Source: Leptospiraceae bacterium (GTDB taxonomy: Bacteria; Spirochaetota; Leptospiria; Leptospirales; Leptospiraceae). From it: a DNA stretch of 64,000 nt. The position numbers and the translations under genes are program-made. The notes under the pieces are model-generated. The model searched no databases, was not told the DNA's origin, and saw nothing but the letters and a program-made list of their open reading frames with translations. The DNA is taken from contig JACKPA010000011.1 of NCBI GenBank assembly GCA_024233865.1, positions 124,001 to 188,000 on the forward strand. Direction: 5' to 3'. Of this stretch, positions 34,169-44,540 are shown piece by piece. Numbering within the stretch: position 1 is the stretch's first letter; the number at the start of each line of letters is the position of its first letter.

Positions 34169-36334
34169 TTATTTTTTTTCAAAAAAGTCCCATCTGGAAG
34201 AAGTGATGTTTTTATTATTCACTCTAAACTCAATTACTTTGCCATGGTTTATCCATTCTGATAGGCTTTCCACTTTCACCATATAGGCTTCTCCTACAGC
34301 TTGTTTGGATAAAAACAATAAAGATGAATAGATCTTTACTCCTTCGAATATCAATTGATTTCCAAAATGAACAATTTGACTCAAGTGCTTTTCCCTGGAA
34401 ATCCATTCTCGAACAGGGGTTCCTTTTTTTGACATGCAGTATCTATGGGGCAGCACAAAACCTAGCTGTCCGCTTTCATTTAACAGTTGCAGTCCTCTCT
34501 CAATAAAAGCAGCATATATCTCAGTACTTCCTTCCCCTACTGTTATATAATTTTTTTTGTAAATGCTGATTTCTTTCGGATACCATTTTTTTATCCAAGA
34601 CATGCTATAAAAAGGTGGATTACAAACAATTACATCAAAGCCTTCTTCACTTGTTGTATTGTTTGCCTTTTCTGCAAAGACTTCGGGAAATTCTTTTTCC
34701 CAATTAAGGGCTTTGAACTGAGAAAGGCTTACGTCTTTAATAGATTCTTGATCCAAAAACTCAGGACCAATTAAAGAATGTCCACATTTGATATTTTTAA
34801 CTATGTGAAAGTCCCTTTCTCCTTCTTTTGCATTTATTTGTAAATAATTTCGGATCGATTCGGAAGTCTCTTTTTCCAATACTTTTAAAAGCAAAAGAAA
34901 TTTGGAAACTTCAATAGCCAAAACATCTTTGTCTACTCCGTATATATGATCGTTCAAAATCCAAATCTTTTTTGCCAATGTTAATTCCCAGTCTTGGTTT
35001 ATGTTTTGCAATAAAGGAACTTCTCTATTACTCCAATCTTCCGGAGAATTTTCAGCGTACCATCTTAGATACCAATCAGCAAGATATTGGTACGAATAAA
35101 TTAGAAAAATACCTGTACTACACGCTGGATCCAAGAGGCGGAAAGAGGATTTTGCATCGTGTCCACCAAAATCATCCGGTTTTTTTCCTTGCAGACGCTT
35201 ACCGGACGTGTTATGAATGATGTATTCCACAATATAAGGAGTTGGAGAACAAATTTTGGGAAATACATTGGCTTCCGGTTTGCACTTTTCTACTATCTGT
35301 TTTTTTTCATCAATATATATGTATTTTCTTAAATACTCCTCCTGAATTCTGCACAACACATCTAAGTCGATTACCGAGAATTCATAAGGACTTAGGGGAA
35401 AATATAAAGAAGAAATGATTTCATTTATTACAGAATCACTAACTTTTAAATTTTGAACGCTATCTGCAAAGCCAAGCTCAACTTCATTCAAAACTCTTGC
35501 ATAAAACTCCAACGAAGGCAGAGGATTTATAATCAATAAATCCAAAAGCTTTTGATAAGAATCCGGAAAATCTAATACACTTTTAAGTGTTCCGTATTTT
35601 TCCAAGCCCTTATCTTCACAGATACGCAAAAATATGAGCTTGTTAATAAGAATTTGGAGCGATAAATTCAACTCATCTTCCAGAACATTGGGGTTGTTTT
35701 GAAGAACACATTCAGCGAGCGTCTTCCTCCACATACCCATGTCTTTTGCCAAAGAAAATTCAACATTGGGAGACGAAAAATCAGGTTTAAGTGAAAAAAC
35801 TCCCTGAAAATTTTCTAAAATAGATTTTTTTGACAATAGGTTACAAAGTTCATCCCACTTTTTGAGAAAATCGGTAAAATGATAGATTTGAAGAAAGTTA
35901 GTATTACCTGATTCAAAAGGAGATTTTAGCCTACAATCACAAACAACCAGCCATTCAAAACTAAAAAGCAAAGAAAAATTTAATTTGGCAGACCATCCAT
36001 AGCGTCTCAATTGAAGAGTAATATCTGTTTGCTGTTCCGGAGAATAAGAAAAAGGCTCTACCATTTTCAAATAAAATTTTGTTTCGCCCATAACTCGAAA
36101 AGAATAGTCCGGAGTTCCTATTTTAGAATTTTTTTGATTATAGTTTTCGGATATAACATCCCTATAGTCTTTTTTATATCCAAATTCATTATAGACATCC
36201 CAACCAAATTCTTTGATAAAAGGTTTTACAAATTCAAGCCTTAGATTGTCTATCGTATACTCAGATGACTTATAGGTTTTTAGATTTTTTTCAAATCTTT
36301 CTACCAATTCAGAGATAATTTCCGGTGCTGCCAT
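34169..36334 (-). pseudogene. Type IIG restriction-modification protein, 3'-truncated and with altered nuclease motif
   Basis: 721 residues. The methylase part is clear: LDPACSTGIFLIYSYQYL with the SAM site and VCNPPFYSM (NPPF catalytic) near residue 585. Family members usually run past 1000 residues and end in a DNA-recognition domain; this one stops after WDFFEKK next to the MITE-like sequence. At the N-terminus, the usual 'PDY...KFFVEAKKP' nuclease motif reads PDYSFRVMGETKFYLKMVEP, so the ExK part is gone. It is probably not an active cutting enzyme, though the methylase core could still fold. Confidence 0.7.
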
Positions 36335-36383
36335 TTTTTTACTCCTGCTTTTAGACTTAGAAAATCACTTCCTGTTTTTAAGA

Positions 36384-37607
36384 TTAAGAAAGATCTTTTA
36401 TCATTTGTCTGATTCTTTCCAAGCCTTTGTCAATTTGTGGTTGGCTAATTGCATAAGAAATCCTAATTGCATTGTCATCTCCAAACGCTATTCCAGGGAC
36501 AGCGGCTACCAAATACTTTTCCAAAAGATGGGCACAAAAGAACTTGCTTTTTGATGTTTCGCCCGATTCTTTTAGGAGCTTTTGAAAGCCGGGCAATTCG
36601 TATGCCTCATTTATGTATGGAAAAACGTAAAAAGCACCCTGAGGCATGTTACAACTAATACCTTGGATTTCGTTTAGAAATTTTACCGCTTTTTTTCTTC
36701 TATCATCAAAAGCTGTTACCATGGTTTGAATAAAGGATTGGTCACCTTTGATTGCCTCTTCTGCCGCAGCCTGGGAAATGGACGAAGCATTGGAAGTTGA
36801 TTGCCCTTGTACGGTGTCCATGTTTTCTATAATTGTGGGATGACCTGCCCCATATCCAATCCTCCAACCAGTCATAGAATAAGATTTGGAAACCCCATTC
36901 ACTATAAACGTTCTTTCCCGAACTTCTGCCGAAAGCATCGCCGGATTATAAAACCGAACACCATCATAGATGATTTTTTCATAGATGTCGTCCGTCATAA
37001 TCATCATGTTGTGCTTGAGAACAACTTCTATCATTTCTTCCATGACTGTTTTGGTGTAAACTGTCCCGGTAGGATTGGAAGGAGAGTTTAAGATTAAAAC
37101 TTTTGTTTTGTTGGTAATCTTTTCTTCTAATTGTTTTGCCGTAATTTGAAAATTGCTTTTTGGCGTAGAGTCAATTACAACCGGCTTCCCGCCTGCCAAA
37201 CTCACAATGTCACAGTAACTTACCCAGTAAGGACCAGGCACGATTACTTCATCCCCTGGATTTAAGGTTGCCATAAAAAAATTGTATATAACCTGCTTTC
37301 CACCGGTGCCAACGATAATATTTTTACGATCAAATTTTAGATTATTGTCTCTTTCAAATTTTTGAATAATTGCGTCTCTTAAAGAAACTATTCCGGAAAC
37401 AGGTGTGTATTTTGTTAAGCCTTTATCCATGGCTTTTTTCGCGGCTTCTTTAATATGTTCCGGTGTGTCAAAATCAGGTTCTCCGGCACCAAAACCAACC
37501 ACATCTTTTCCTGCATCTTTCATTGCCTTTGCTTTAGCAGTTATTGCCAGGGTTGGTGATGGCTCTACAGCGTCTAATATGTTTGCCTTTAAAATCATAT
37601 CTGTCAT
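36384..37607 (-). CDS. aspB: Class I PLP aminotransferase (aspartate type)
   Basis: 407 residues. PLP-binding motifs: GAGEPDFDTPEHI near 41, SPSNPTGTVY, and the Schiff-base lysine in NGVSKSYSMTGWRIGYG. These match the aspartate/aromatic aminotransferase (AspB) subgroup, which interconverts aspartate and oxaloacetate. No pathway neighbours are present, so the exact substrate is uncertain. The start is followed by an Ile/Leu-rich segment without a signal peptide, so it is cytoplasmic. Confidence 0.85.
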   Translation of the reverse strand: MTDMILKANILDAVEPSPTLAITAKAKAMKDAGKDVVGFGAGEPDFDTPEHIKEAAKKAMDKGLTKYTPVSGIVSLRDAIIQKFERDNNLKFDRKNIIVGTGGKQVIYNFFMATLNPGDEVIVPGPYWVSYCDIVSLAGGKPVVIDSTPKSNFQITAKQLEEKITNKTKVLILNSPSNPTGTVYTKTVMEEMIEVVLKHNMMIMTDDIYEKIIYDGVRFYNPAMLSAEVRERTFIVNGVSKSYSMTGWRIGYGAGHPTIIENMDTVQGQSTSNASSISQAAAEEAIKGDQSFIQTMVTAFDDRRKKAVKFLNEIQGISCNMPQGAFYVFPYINEAYELPGFQKLLKESGETSKSKFFCAHLLEKYLVAAVPGIAFGDDNAIRISYAISQPQIDKGLERIRQMIKDLS

Positions 37608-37693
37608 TTCCTATCTTTAATAATTACAAATAATATAGAGCAAGTTACGATAGAAAGCTATATTTTTACTTAGCTTAGGGAAATTTTTTCTGT

Positions 37694-38353
37694 TTAGTAA
37701 GATTGCTTGGAACGAAGATAGTAGAGCTGAATGGCGCTTATAATGTCCGTTCCTCCGGTTTTCAGGTTTTCGCGTTGGCTCTTTTTGATCGTTAGATATT
37801 CAAGAAGGTCTTTTTTTTGCTTTTTCCCAAATTTTTTTTGGAGCTGATAACATGTAAACTTCTGGCAAATATCCGGTCTTTCATTGTAGACTGTACATAA
37901 AGAATTTTTTGAATCAAGACGCAAGCAAGAAAAACCCAAGATTAAAGCCAATTGCTGTTCTCGAAGATAAACCTTTGCTTTAGTGACCATTTCGGCAAGT
38001 TCCTTTTCTTCTATCGGTTTTTTTACCACCTCTAAAATATTAGCTTTGATTTGTTCTTCCGTCAATCCAGCAAATTCACCCCGAATATCATCAATATAGA
38101 TATGCCGAAAAGAAAAGCACTCTTTGCCATCAGATGTTTTTTGATCTACAAAGGTGTCTATATGCTTTTGCATACGAGTATTCACTTCGTGGAAATTTTC
38201 AGACTCTTTAAATAGATTCTTGGGAAGAAAACTTATGGCAACAACAGGGTCGCAACAAAGCATTGGGCAATTCTGACCGCAAACGCCTGATAGATTACCC
38301 GTAACTAGTTCATTGGCGCGATTTATTATTTCCGTATCATTTGTATAATCCAT
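37694..38353 (-). CDS. YkgJ-type cysteine-cluster protein
   Basis: About 219 residues from ATG 38353 (a TTG at 38377 is the other option). Cysteine pattern VCGQNCPMLCCDP near the start, then CLRLDSKNSLCTVYNERPDICQKFTCYQL near residue 160, which is the CxxCC...C...RPxxCxxFxC cluster of YkgJ/UPF0153 proteins, thought to bind zinc or an Fe-S cluster. Function is unknown. The gap to the upstream divergent operon contains a good promoter for the other direction. Confidence 0.75.
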   Translation of the reverse strand: MDYTNDTEIINRANELVTGNLSGVCGQNCPMLCCDPVVAISFLPKNLFKESENFHEVNTRMQKHIDTFVDQKTSDGKECFSFRHIYIDDIRGEFAGLTEEQIKANILEVVKKPIEEKELAEMVTKAKVYLREQQLALILGFSCLRLDSKNSLCTVYNERPDICQKFTCYQLQKKFGKKQKKDLLEYLTIKKSQRENLKTGGTDIISAIQLYYLRSKQSY

Positions 38354-38420
38354 AGTACCACAATTAGGCCTTTTCAATCAGAAAACAATCAAATTATTCT
38401 TTTTGGTTTTTATTTAAAAG

Positions 38421-38451
38421 TTGACACGTTTTTTCTATTCAATGGTATAAA
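38421..38451 (+). promoter_or_regulatory. Candidate sigma-70-type promoter for the FecR/CHAT operon
   Basis: TTGACA at 38421-38426, a 19-bp spacer, and TATAAA at 38446-38451, located 27 bp upstream of the FecR gene start. The spacer is two bases longer than ideal; GTATAA with 18 bp is also possible. Confidence 0.45.
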
Positions 38452-38477
38452 ATGGACTCAAGGGGTTAAATTAAAAC

Positions 38478-39209
38478 ATGAAAAAATTATTATTGATGAT
38501 TGTTTTATTCGGATATGGAGATGTTTATGCAGCAGATGAAGGTGTAGTCACTTTTGTTAGGGGAAAAGTAAGCCATATCCAAAATGGAAAGGCTGTTACT
38601 CTGGGTAAAGGTCAAAAGGTATCTTTCGACTTTGTTGTCAAAACAGAAAAGGCTTCGAGTGTTCACATAAATGCAAATGGAAAAGAAATCGTTATTCCAC
38701 CGGAAAATCAGGTCAATCTGCGGGAAGCTTCGGAAAGAAACGCAGAAACGAATAACCTTTTGTCTGTTCTTGGCAAAAGGAAAGGTGGTATCGATCCAAC
38801 CGGACAGACTTCCGTAATCGGTGTTCGTTTGGGCAAAAAGGAATATGCCAAAATGAAAGGAAGGACTGCTCTTTGGGATTTATTTGAAAAAAAACAATAT
38901 GCAGAATTGATTAATCAAGGCGGACAACCGAAAAAGACGGGTAGTGAGTATGCTTTGTTCGGATTGTCTTATTTTGAATTGGGGGATTATGAAAAAGCCG
39001 AAGAATGGCTGTCCAAAGCCTTAGACAACTATGAAACTCGATTTGAAAGCAAAACTCGGATTGATCTTCGAACCAAGTTAGGAGTAGCTTATTTCTATCT
39101 TTGGAAATATAAGGATTGTTTTGAAGCCTTGAGCAAGTTGGAAAAAGATAAGCTAAGTGAAGAGGCAAAGTTTATGGTGGAAAGAAGTAAGGCAAGAAGC
39201 AAGGAATGA
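38478..39209 (+). CDS. FecR-domain / TPR secreted protein
   Basis: 243 residues. Signal peptide (MKKLLLMIVLFGYGDVYAA), then a FecR-like beta domain (GVVTFVRGKVSHIQNGKAV ... VKTEKASSVHINANG) to about residue 85, a Gly-rich linker, and TPR-like helices (LFGLSYFELGDYEKAEEWL) from about 150. FecR domains in such proteins sense or bind in the periplasm or outside the cell. It overlaps the TPR-CHAT gene by 4 bp (ATGA), so the two are made together and likely act together. Confidence 0.7.
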   Translation: MKKLLLMIVLFGYGDVYAADEGVVTFVRGKVSHIQNGKAVTLGKGQKVSFDFVVKTEKASSVHINANGKEIVIPPENQVNLREASERNAETNNLLSVLGKRKGGIDPTGQTSVIGVRLGKKEYAKMKGRTALWDLFEKKQYAELINQGGQPKKTGSEYALFGLSYFELGDYEKAEEWLSKALDNYETRFESKTRIDLRTKLGVAYFYLWKYKDCFEALSKLEKDKLSEEAKFMVERSKARSKE

Positions 39210-42200
39210 AATATTTACTTCTGATATTTTTCTTAACAACTTCACTTTTCTCTCAAAGCTACAAGGCTTACTTAGACAAAGCAAATAACCACCTTAGCAA
39301 AAAGGAATACAGCCAAGCAATTGAAGAGTTGAAAGTTGCCGTAACCAAGACATCCAACAAGGAAGATTTGGCTCAAATACACTTTACCATTGGCTATGTT
39401 TATAATTCTATCAATGAACCCAAAAAAGCAATTGAATATTATGAGAAATCTCTTGGATACAATGAAAATTATTTAAGCAGTCTTGAGAATTTAGGTAGTT
39501 TGTATACTTTGTACAAAGATTTGGATTTCCAATTTTTCAAAGCATTGCGGTATTTAGCAAAGGCAGAATCTTTAAACAGCTCCAATGCCAATGTGTATTA
39601 TAACCTTGCTTGTATTTGTTCCCAAAAAAAAGAGTTAGACAAAGCAATTCTGTATCTAGACATGGCAATCTACTACCATCTTGGTAATCTTGAAACCTTA
39701 TCGGAAGATACTGATTTAGAGAATATTCGAAATACGGAATATTATAAACGTTTGATGGACCACTTGGACTCTTTGGAAAAAGCCAAGAAAGCTTTTTCCA
39801 CTGCCAGAGAAGTGGAAAAAAAATCAGAGTATACGCTTGCCATTCAAAAGTATGAAGAAGCAATCCAAGAATTTGCAGTTTCTTTGGGTCAAGAAAACTT
39901 ATGGATTGCCAATTGTTACAACAACATCGGTGAAGCGTATAGAGAAAACGGGGATTACAACAAAGCAATCAACTACTACAATCAATCTTTAGCCATTTTT
40001 ACAAAATTGTTAGACAATAACCATTCGTTGATTGCCACTTCTTACAATAGCTTTGGTATGGCTTACGGACACAAAGGAGAGCATAATAAAGCAATAGAGT
40101 ATTTCAACAAAGCAGTAGCGATATACAAAAAAACATTGGGAGAGAAACATTCGTATATAGCCGTAGCCTATAACAATATTGGCGGAGCTTATTCCAATAA
40201 ACATGATTATAACAAAGCAATAAACTATTACCAAAAAGCATTGTCTATCTTTAGTAAAGCACATAAAGAAAATCATTTTTATGTCGCTATATGTTACAAC
40301 AATATCGGTGAAGCCTATCGAGAAAAAGGTGAATATAACAATGCATTAGAGTACTACCATAAAGCCTTGCCTATTTTTATCAAAGAGCTTGGAGAAAAAC
40401 ACCCGTACACAGCTACTTGTTACAATAATCTCGGCTTGACCTACGATTCCAAAGGAGAGTATAAAAAAGCTTTGGAATATTACACAAAATCACTGACTCT
40501 AAGGTTGGAAGTGGTGGGAGACAATCACCCGGATGTAGCACTATCTTACAATAACATTGGTCTAGTATACGACCATAAGGCTGAGTATGATAAGGCGATA
40601 GAGTACTATCAAAAAGCATCCGACATTCTCTGCAAATCCGGAAACAGGGACACAAAGCTTTTGGTATTTTCCAATTTATCCAAGGTGTATGAAAAGGCAA
40701 ACAATATACCAATGGCAATAGAAACACTTAATATAACCGTTGATGTAATTCTAAAGTCCCGTTTAGAAATTGGTAGAGAGAAATCCGAATTTACATCTCG
40801 TCATATCAATAAGTTTGATCGCTTGATTCGTCTTTATCTTCAACAAGGCGACTACAATTCAGCCTTTGTTGTAGATTCCCTATCGAGAGGGCTTTCCATT
40901 ACCGAAGGTTTAAACTTGAAGTCCGCTTTGATCAAGTCGGGAGTATCTCAAACAGACAGAGAAAGAATCCTAAATAAGTATGGTGAATTGTATTCCATGA
41001 ATTCCGAAAAAGAAGTGGCACTTTCCCAAAATAAGATCAAAAAAATAGAATCGCTCACTCCCAAAATTTGGCAAATCGAAAAAGAGATTCAATATATTGA
41101 GGATGAATTCCAAGCAAAGTATACAAGGTATAAAGAGTTAAAGGAAACCGGAAAAATCTCTGTCCAAGAAATACAGAAATCCCTAAAAGAAGATGAAGCT
41201 ATTCTTAGCTATAATCTCTCTAGCATAAAACCGGTTGTTTTTGTGATTCGCAAAACCGGAGAGTTGCAATTCCATGAGCTAAACATAAAAAGAGGAAAAC
41301 TCATAAAAGACGTAAATAGCTTTTATACGTTAACTGCCAATGATGTAGAGAAAAAATCTCTTATCAAAATCAAATTGGATAAAGGTGGAGAGATGATCTG
41401 GGACGGAAACGCTTCCAAGTATGAAATGGATGATGATATGGAAAATATCTACGCATGGGAAAAGGAAAAAGACGAAAAGCAACAGATCAAAGATTTTCAT
41501 AATCAAGTAGAACCAGGCTACCAAAGGGTAAAGGTAGGTAAATTCCTTGAGGAGTTGAGTCTAAAAGATGCCAAAGAATTGAGAGAAAAATTGAGTAAAG
41601 AATTGTATTTATACCTCATTCAGCCAGTAATACCAAAACTCAAAGGTACCAAAAGAGTTGTTGTGGTACCGGATGAAGTGTTGTACTATTTACCCTTTAA
41701 TTTATTAAAAAATGAGCAAGGACAGAGTTTGGAAAAAAATTTAGAAATCAAGTTGATTCATTCTGCTGCTGTTTGGCTACAACTAAGAAAGAATGACCCA
41801 GGTTTGAGCCAACGCCATAACAATGAATTGCTAAGCATTGGAAATGCAGTGTATGATAAAGACTACAACAAAGAGGTAAGATCTGGTAAAAGAAATAGAA
41901 AGGTGAAATATGTCCGTATTATGAGGAGTAAGAGAAAAGGGTCGGACAACACTGTTTTACAAGAAAGAATGACTGAATCCGAATACCTAAGAAAAAATCG
42001 AAACGATGAATTTAATAATCTACCAGGAACCGAAGAAGAAGTACAAGCCATTGCCAAATTGGTCTATTCTCAAGATTCGGAAATAGAACAAAATATAAAG
42101 CTTGGAATCCATGCCAACGAAGACGATTTGCTCGATCTGAATGAAAGAAAGGAGTTGGAAAAATACAGAATTTTACACTTTGCAGTCCATGGAGTATTCG

Positions 42201-42640
42201 AAGACAGGAACGTGGAAGAAAATGCTCTTGTGCTCACCATTCCAAGCAAAGCAAAAGAATATCCCGAGTATAAAAAAGAAGCAGAAAAATTAAAAGAAGA
42301 CGGATTCTTGCGGTTAGGTGAGGTAAAGAGTCTCTATTTAAAGTCGGAATTGGTAGTAATGAGTGCTTGTGAGACATCTCTCGGTTACGAGTCCGGGGGT
42401 GAAGGAATGGTCGGGCTTCCGCAAGCGTTTTTAATAGCTGGTAGTAGAAAGGTAATAGCAAGCCTTTGGCCTGTAGATGACAAAGCAACAAGCCTATTTA
42501 TGCAGGTAATGTATAAAGCTCTTATCAAAGAGAAACTCAGTCCAAAAGAGGCTTTACACAAAGCAAGGGAAGTTGTAAAAAATACTCCAGGGTATGAAGA
42601 GCCAATGTATTGGTCTGGCTTTGTTCTCTATGAAGAGTAA
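39206..42640 (+). CDS. Secreted TPR-CHAT protease
   Basis: 1144 residues. Signal peptide MKYLLLIFFLTTSLFSQS; TPRs from about 20 to 520, the later ones being kinesin-light-chain-like (YNNIGEAYREKGEYNNALEYY); a coiled linker; and a C-terminal CHAT (caspase-like) domain with His 995 (LHFAVHGVFED) and Cys 1055 (VMSACETSLGYESGGEG) as catalytic pair, plus VASLWPVDD-type segment IASLWPVDD. CHAT proteases often act in cell death or signalling; an exported one is less usual. It is translationally coupled to the FecR protein, which may be its regulator or substrate. Confidence 0.85.
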   Translation: MKYLLLIFFLTTSLFSQSYKAYLDKANNHLSKKEYSQAIEELKVAVTKTSNKEDLAQIHFTIGYVYNSINEPKKAIEYYEKSLGYNENYLSSLENLGSLYTLYKDLDFQFFKALRYLAKAESLNSSNANVYYNLACICSQKKELDKAILYLDMAIYYHLGNLETLSEDTDLENIRNTEYYKRLMDHLDSLEKAKKAFSTAREVEKKSEYTLAIQKYEEAIQEFAVSLGQENLWIANCYNNIGEAYRENGDYNKAINYYNQSLAIFTKLLDNNHSLIATSYNSFGMAYGHKGEHNKAIEYFNKAVAIYKKTLGEKHSYIAVAYNNIGGAYSNKHDYNKAINYYQKALSIFSKAHKENHFYVAICYNNIGEAYREKGEYNNALEYYHKALPIFIKELGEKHPYTATCYNNLGLTYDSKGEYKKALEYYTKSLTLRLEVVGDNHPDVALSYNNIGLVYDHKAEYDKAIEYYQKASDILCKSGNRDTKLLVFSNLSKVYEKANNIPMAIETLNITVDVILKSRLEIGREKSEFTSRHINKFDRLIRLYLQQGDYNSAFVVDSLSRGLSITEGLNLKSALIKSGVSQTDRERILNKYGELYSMNSEKEVALSQNKIKKIESLTPKIWQIEKEIQYIEDEFQAKYTRYKELKETGKISVQEIQKSLKEDEAILSYNLSSIKPVVFVIRKTGELQFHELNIKRGKLIKDVNSFYTLTANDVEKKSLIKIKLDKGGEMIWDGNASKYEMDDDMENIYAWEKEKDEKQQIKDFHNQVEPGYQRVKVGKFLEELSLKDAKELREKLSKELYLYLIQPVIPKLKGTKRVVVVPDEVLYYLPFNLLKNEQGQSLEKNLEIKLIHSAAVWLQLRKNDPGLSQRHNNELLSIGNAVYDKDYNKEVRSGKRNRKVKYVRIMRSKRKGSDNTVLQERMTESEYLRKNRNDEFNNLPGTEEEVQAIAKLVYSQDSEIEQNIKLGIHANEDDLLDLNERKELEKYRILHFAVHGVFEDRNVEENALVLTIPSKAKEYPEYKKEAEKLKEDGFLRLGEVKSLYLKSELVVMSACETSLGYESGGEGMVGLPQAFLIAGSRKVIASLWPVDDKATSLFMQVMYKALIKEKLSPKEALHKAREVVKNTPGYEEPMYWSGFVLYEE

Positions 42641-42720
42641 AGAACAAATTGTAAATTATAGTATTTTGCCGGCAGGAAAAAACCTTGACAACTCTGTCAA
42701 TAGAAAGAAAACTAACAAAT

Positions 42721-42990
42721 GTGAAAAAATTACCCTTAGGTATTCAGACATTTAAGTCAGAATATATTGTTGCACCCATATTAGCTGAGCTATTTGACCT
42801 TTCCAATAAAAAAATAGGTTTATATTCCGGAAAAAAATTTGATGTGGATATTAAGGCAGGATTGAGAGGTGTTTGTGATTTTATCATAACCAGAACATTT
42901 CAACCATTTGTTATAAAAGACCCCATTAAAGAGATAGGTAGTATACTTGGTACATTAAACAATATAATCAAAGAAGAACTTACATTTTAA
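42721..42990 (+). pseudogene. Middle fragment of a widespread DUF protein
   Basis: About 90 codons from GTG 42721 (TTG 42685 gives 12 more). The sequence SEYIVAPILAEL, KKIGLYSGKKFDVDIKAGL and GVCDFIITRT is the central part of the family whose N-terminal part appears at 15839-16051. In intact members these segments follow each other in about 200 residues. The N-terminal third and the conserved C-terminal 'VEAK' part are missing, so this is a remnant. Confidence 0.5.
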
Positions 42991-43251
42991 ATTTGCTATC
43001 TATGAATTTCCATCTCTTATGCTAAAAGCCTATCCCCAAAACCCTTCGACCCTGCTCTCAGGGCAAGTCCCTGTTGATTGACACAAGGCTTGTTGCTTCC
43101 CCTCTTGGAGGATTCATATTGCGCGAATAAAAGGTAGAATCAGAAATTAACACAGTTTTTTCTGGAAATAAAAAGTCCTACCTTATAAGATAGGACGACA
43201 AAAAACACTTATGGTGTAAAATTCTACTATAAAAACTAGAGGATATAAATT
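42991..43251. other. Non-coding gap before the Coq4-like gene
   Basis: No gene. It contains the left inverted repeat (43032-43073) and a weak hairpin at 43175-43196 (GTCCTA ... TAGGAC) with no T-run. The sequence between is unremarkable. Confidence 0.5.
43032..43073 (+). repeat. Left copy of a 40-bp inverted repeat
   Basis: Sequence CCCCAAAACCCTTCGACCCT and onward is the reverse complement of 45457-45496, with a 2-bp length difference. It is GC-rich compared with the surroundings and contains its own small inverted part (CCCTG ... CAGGG), like REP/PU-type repeats. Confidence 0.75.
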
Positions 43252-44264
43252 ATGAAATTACTAAAACCGGATGAAAAATTGGTTCCCTATGGTTTAAGAG
43301 CTATGAAAATGGTTGCGGAGAAAGCAGATACAGGCCTTGGTAGTTCTCACCGTACTTTACTGGATGCAGCACAAAAAGTCTTACTGCATACAAATATAGA
43401 CATAGACACTCTTGAACCGATAACCCCTATAGAACTCTTGGAACATTTTGTCGATGAAGCCTTACAACATCAATTAATACATGGTATGATTGTTTTGAGT
43501 CTTGTGGATAACCCTTCGACTAAAGAACAAACAAAATTAATTTCTGAATTTGCGAAGGCTTTTGGTGTTGCAGAACCAGCCTTAGACGTAGTTTCTCACC
43601 TTGCCAATAAAGAAATGCTTAAATTCAAATTAGATTTTTTTCGTCGTTCACATCTTCATGATGCCCTGAAAAACCAATACAAAGAGCATGGTGGAATAAT
43701 TGGTTTGGCAAAAGCAATCTTAGGGGTAAAAGGACTCGTCGAAGATAAGGAGTTAGCCAAGAAATTTCATGATTTAGGAAAATTACCTGAAGATACACTT
43801 GGTTATGGTTTTTATCGACATTATGTTGATCATGGGTTTCCATTTCCTGGTGAAAAAGGTGGATTTCCTTACTCTGGAGTTTATCATGATTTTGGTCATG
43901 TTCTTTCGGGATATGGAGTTACTCCAGAAGGAGAAACATTGCAAGGATGTTTTCAGGCTGGATTTCGCAAAAGTGAAAATGCTTTTTTTATTATTTTATT
44001 TGTTGTACTGTCATTTTCTGCTGGCATAAATGTAACTCCGTAAAACAAGAGGAATATCATAGCACTCTGGTTCATGAAAATATTGCAGAAGAAATGTTTC
44101 ATGCAATTCAACGCGGTTCTGGCATGAATATTGATCTGGCTGACAATTGGGACTTCTGGCCTTATGTTTCTATGCCTGTCGAAGAAGTTCAAGAAAAAAT
44201 TCGGACTGATTTCATAATAATTTTCCAGTATTTCATTCCTGTAAGAGCAACAAAACTTTTATAA
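43252..44264 (+). pseudogene. Coq4-like protein gene, frameshifted
   Basis: Frame 1 (43252-44043, 263 codons) reads to HDFGHVLSGYGVTPEGE, which fits the COQ4 metal motif HDxxH-x11-E exactly, then to a stop after GINVTP. The next frame, from about 44040 to 44264, continues the family: EEYHSTLVHENIAEEMFHAI, then DNWDFWPYVSMPVEEVQE. A single base change in frame joins them, so an intact gene of about 335 codons was likely. COQ4 acts in ubiquinone biosynthesis in eukaryotes; bacterial homologues are less clear. Confidence 0.65.
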
Positions 44265-44540
44265 AAAGCAGATTTGCTCTTAAGAGAGTAAATACATCCA
44301 CAAAATCAAAGTTTTATGCTCCAGTTGCGTTAGGTATTTGGTGTGCTAACTGGGAAATAGGATGTGAATCACTTTGGAATCAATGGTCACTTTGAAGATA
44401 GTTCCAAAAAACTTTTACCTTGGAAAGGATTTTTGGGATTTGGTTTTTGTTTTTGAGATGGACTTTCCTATAACCTTCAATGGCAACCCCATAAAGAAAA
44501 AATTGATGTGATTACCAGAGATGATCTTTTGATTGATGTG
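44265..44540. other. Gap with possible SPFH/prohibitin remnant
   Basis: After the Coq4-like gene there is no complete gene. Around 44460-44530, on the plus strand, a 29-codon frame reads YNLQWQPHKEKIDVITRDDLLIDVD, which recalls the 'K..K..VITRDxxxVxVD' strand of SPFH/prohibitin proteins. It has no start or end. The rest is unassigned. Confidence 0.3.

Noticed and set aside
44331..44354. Possible integron attC-like site (GTTAGGT ... GCTAAC)
   Set aside because: The boxes are in the wrong order and no integron integrase is present; the recombinase here is of the IS91-associated type.
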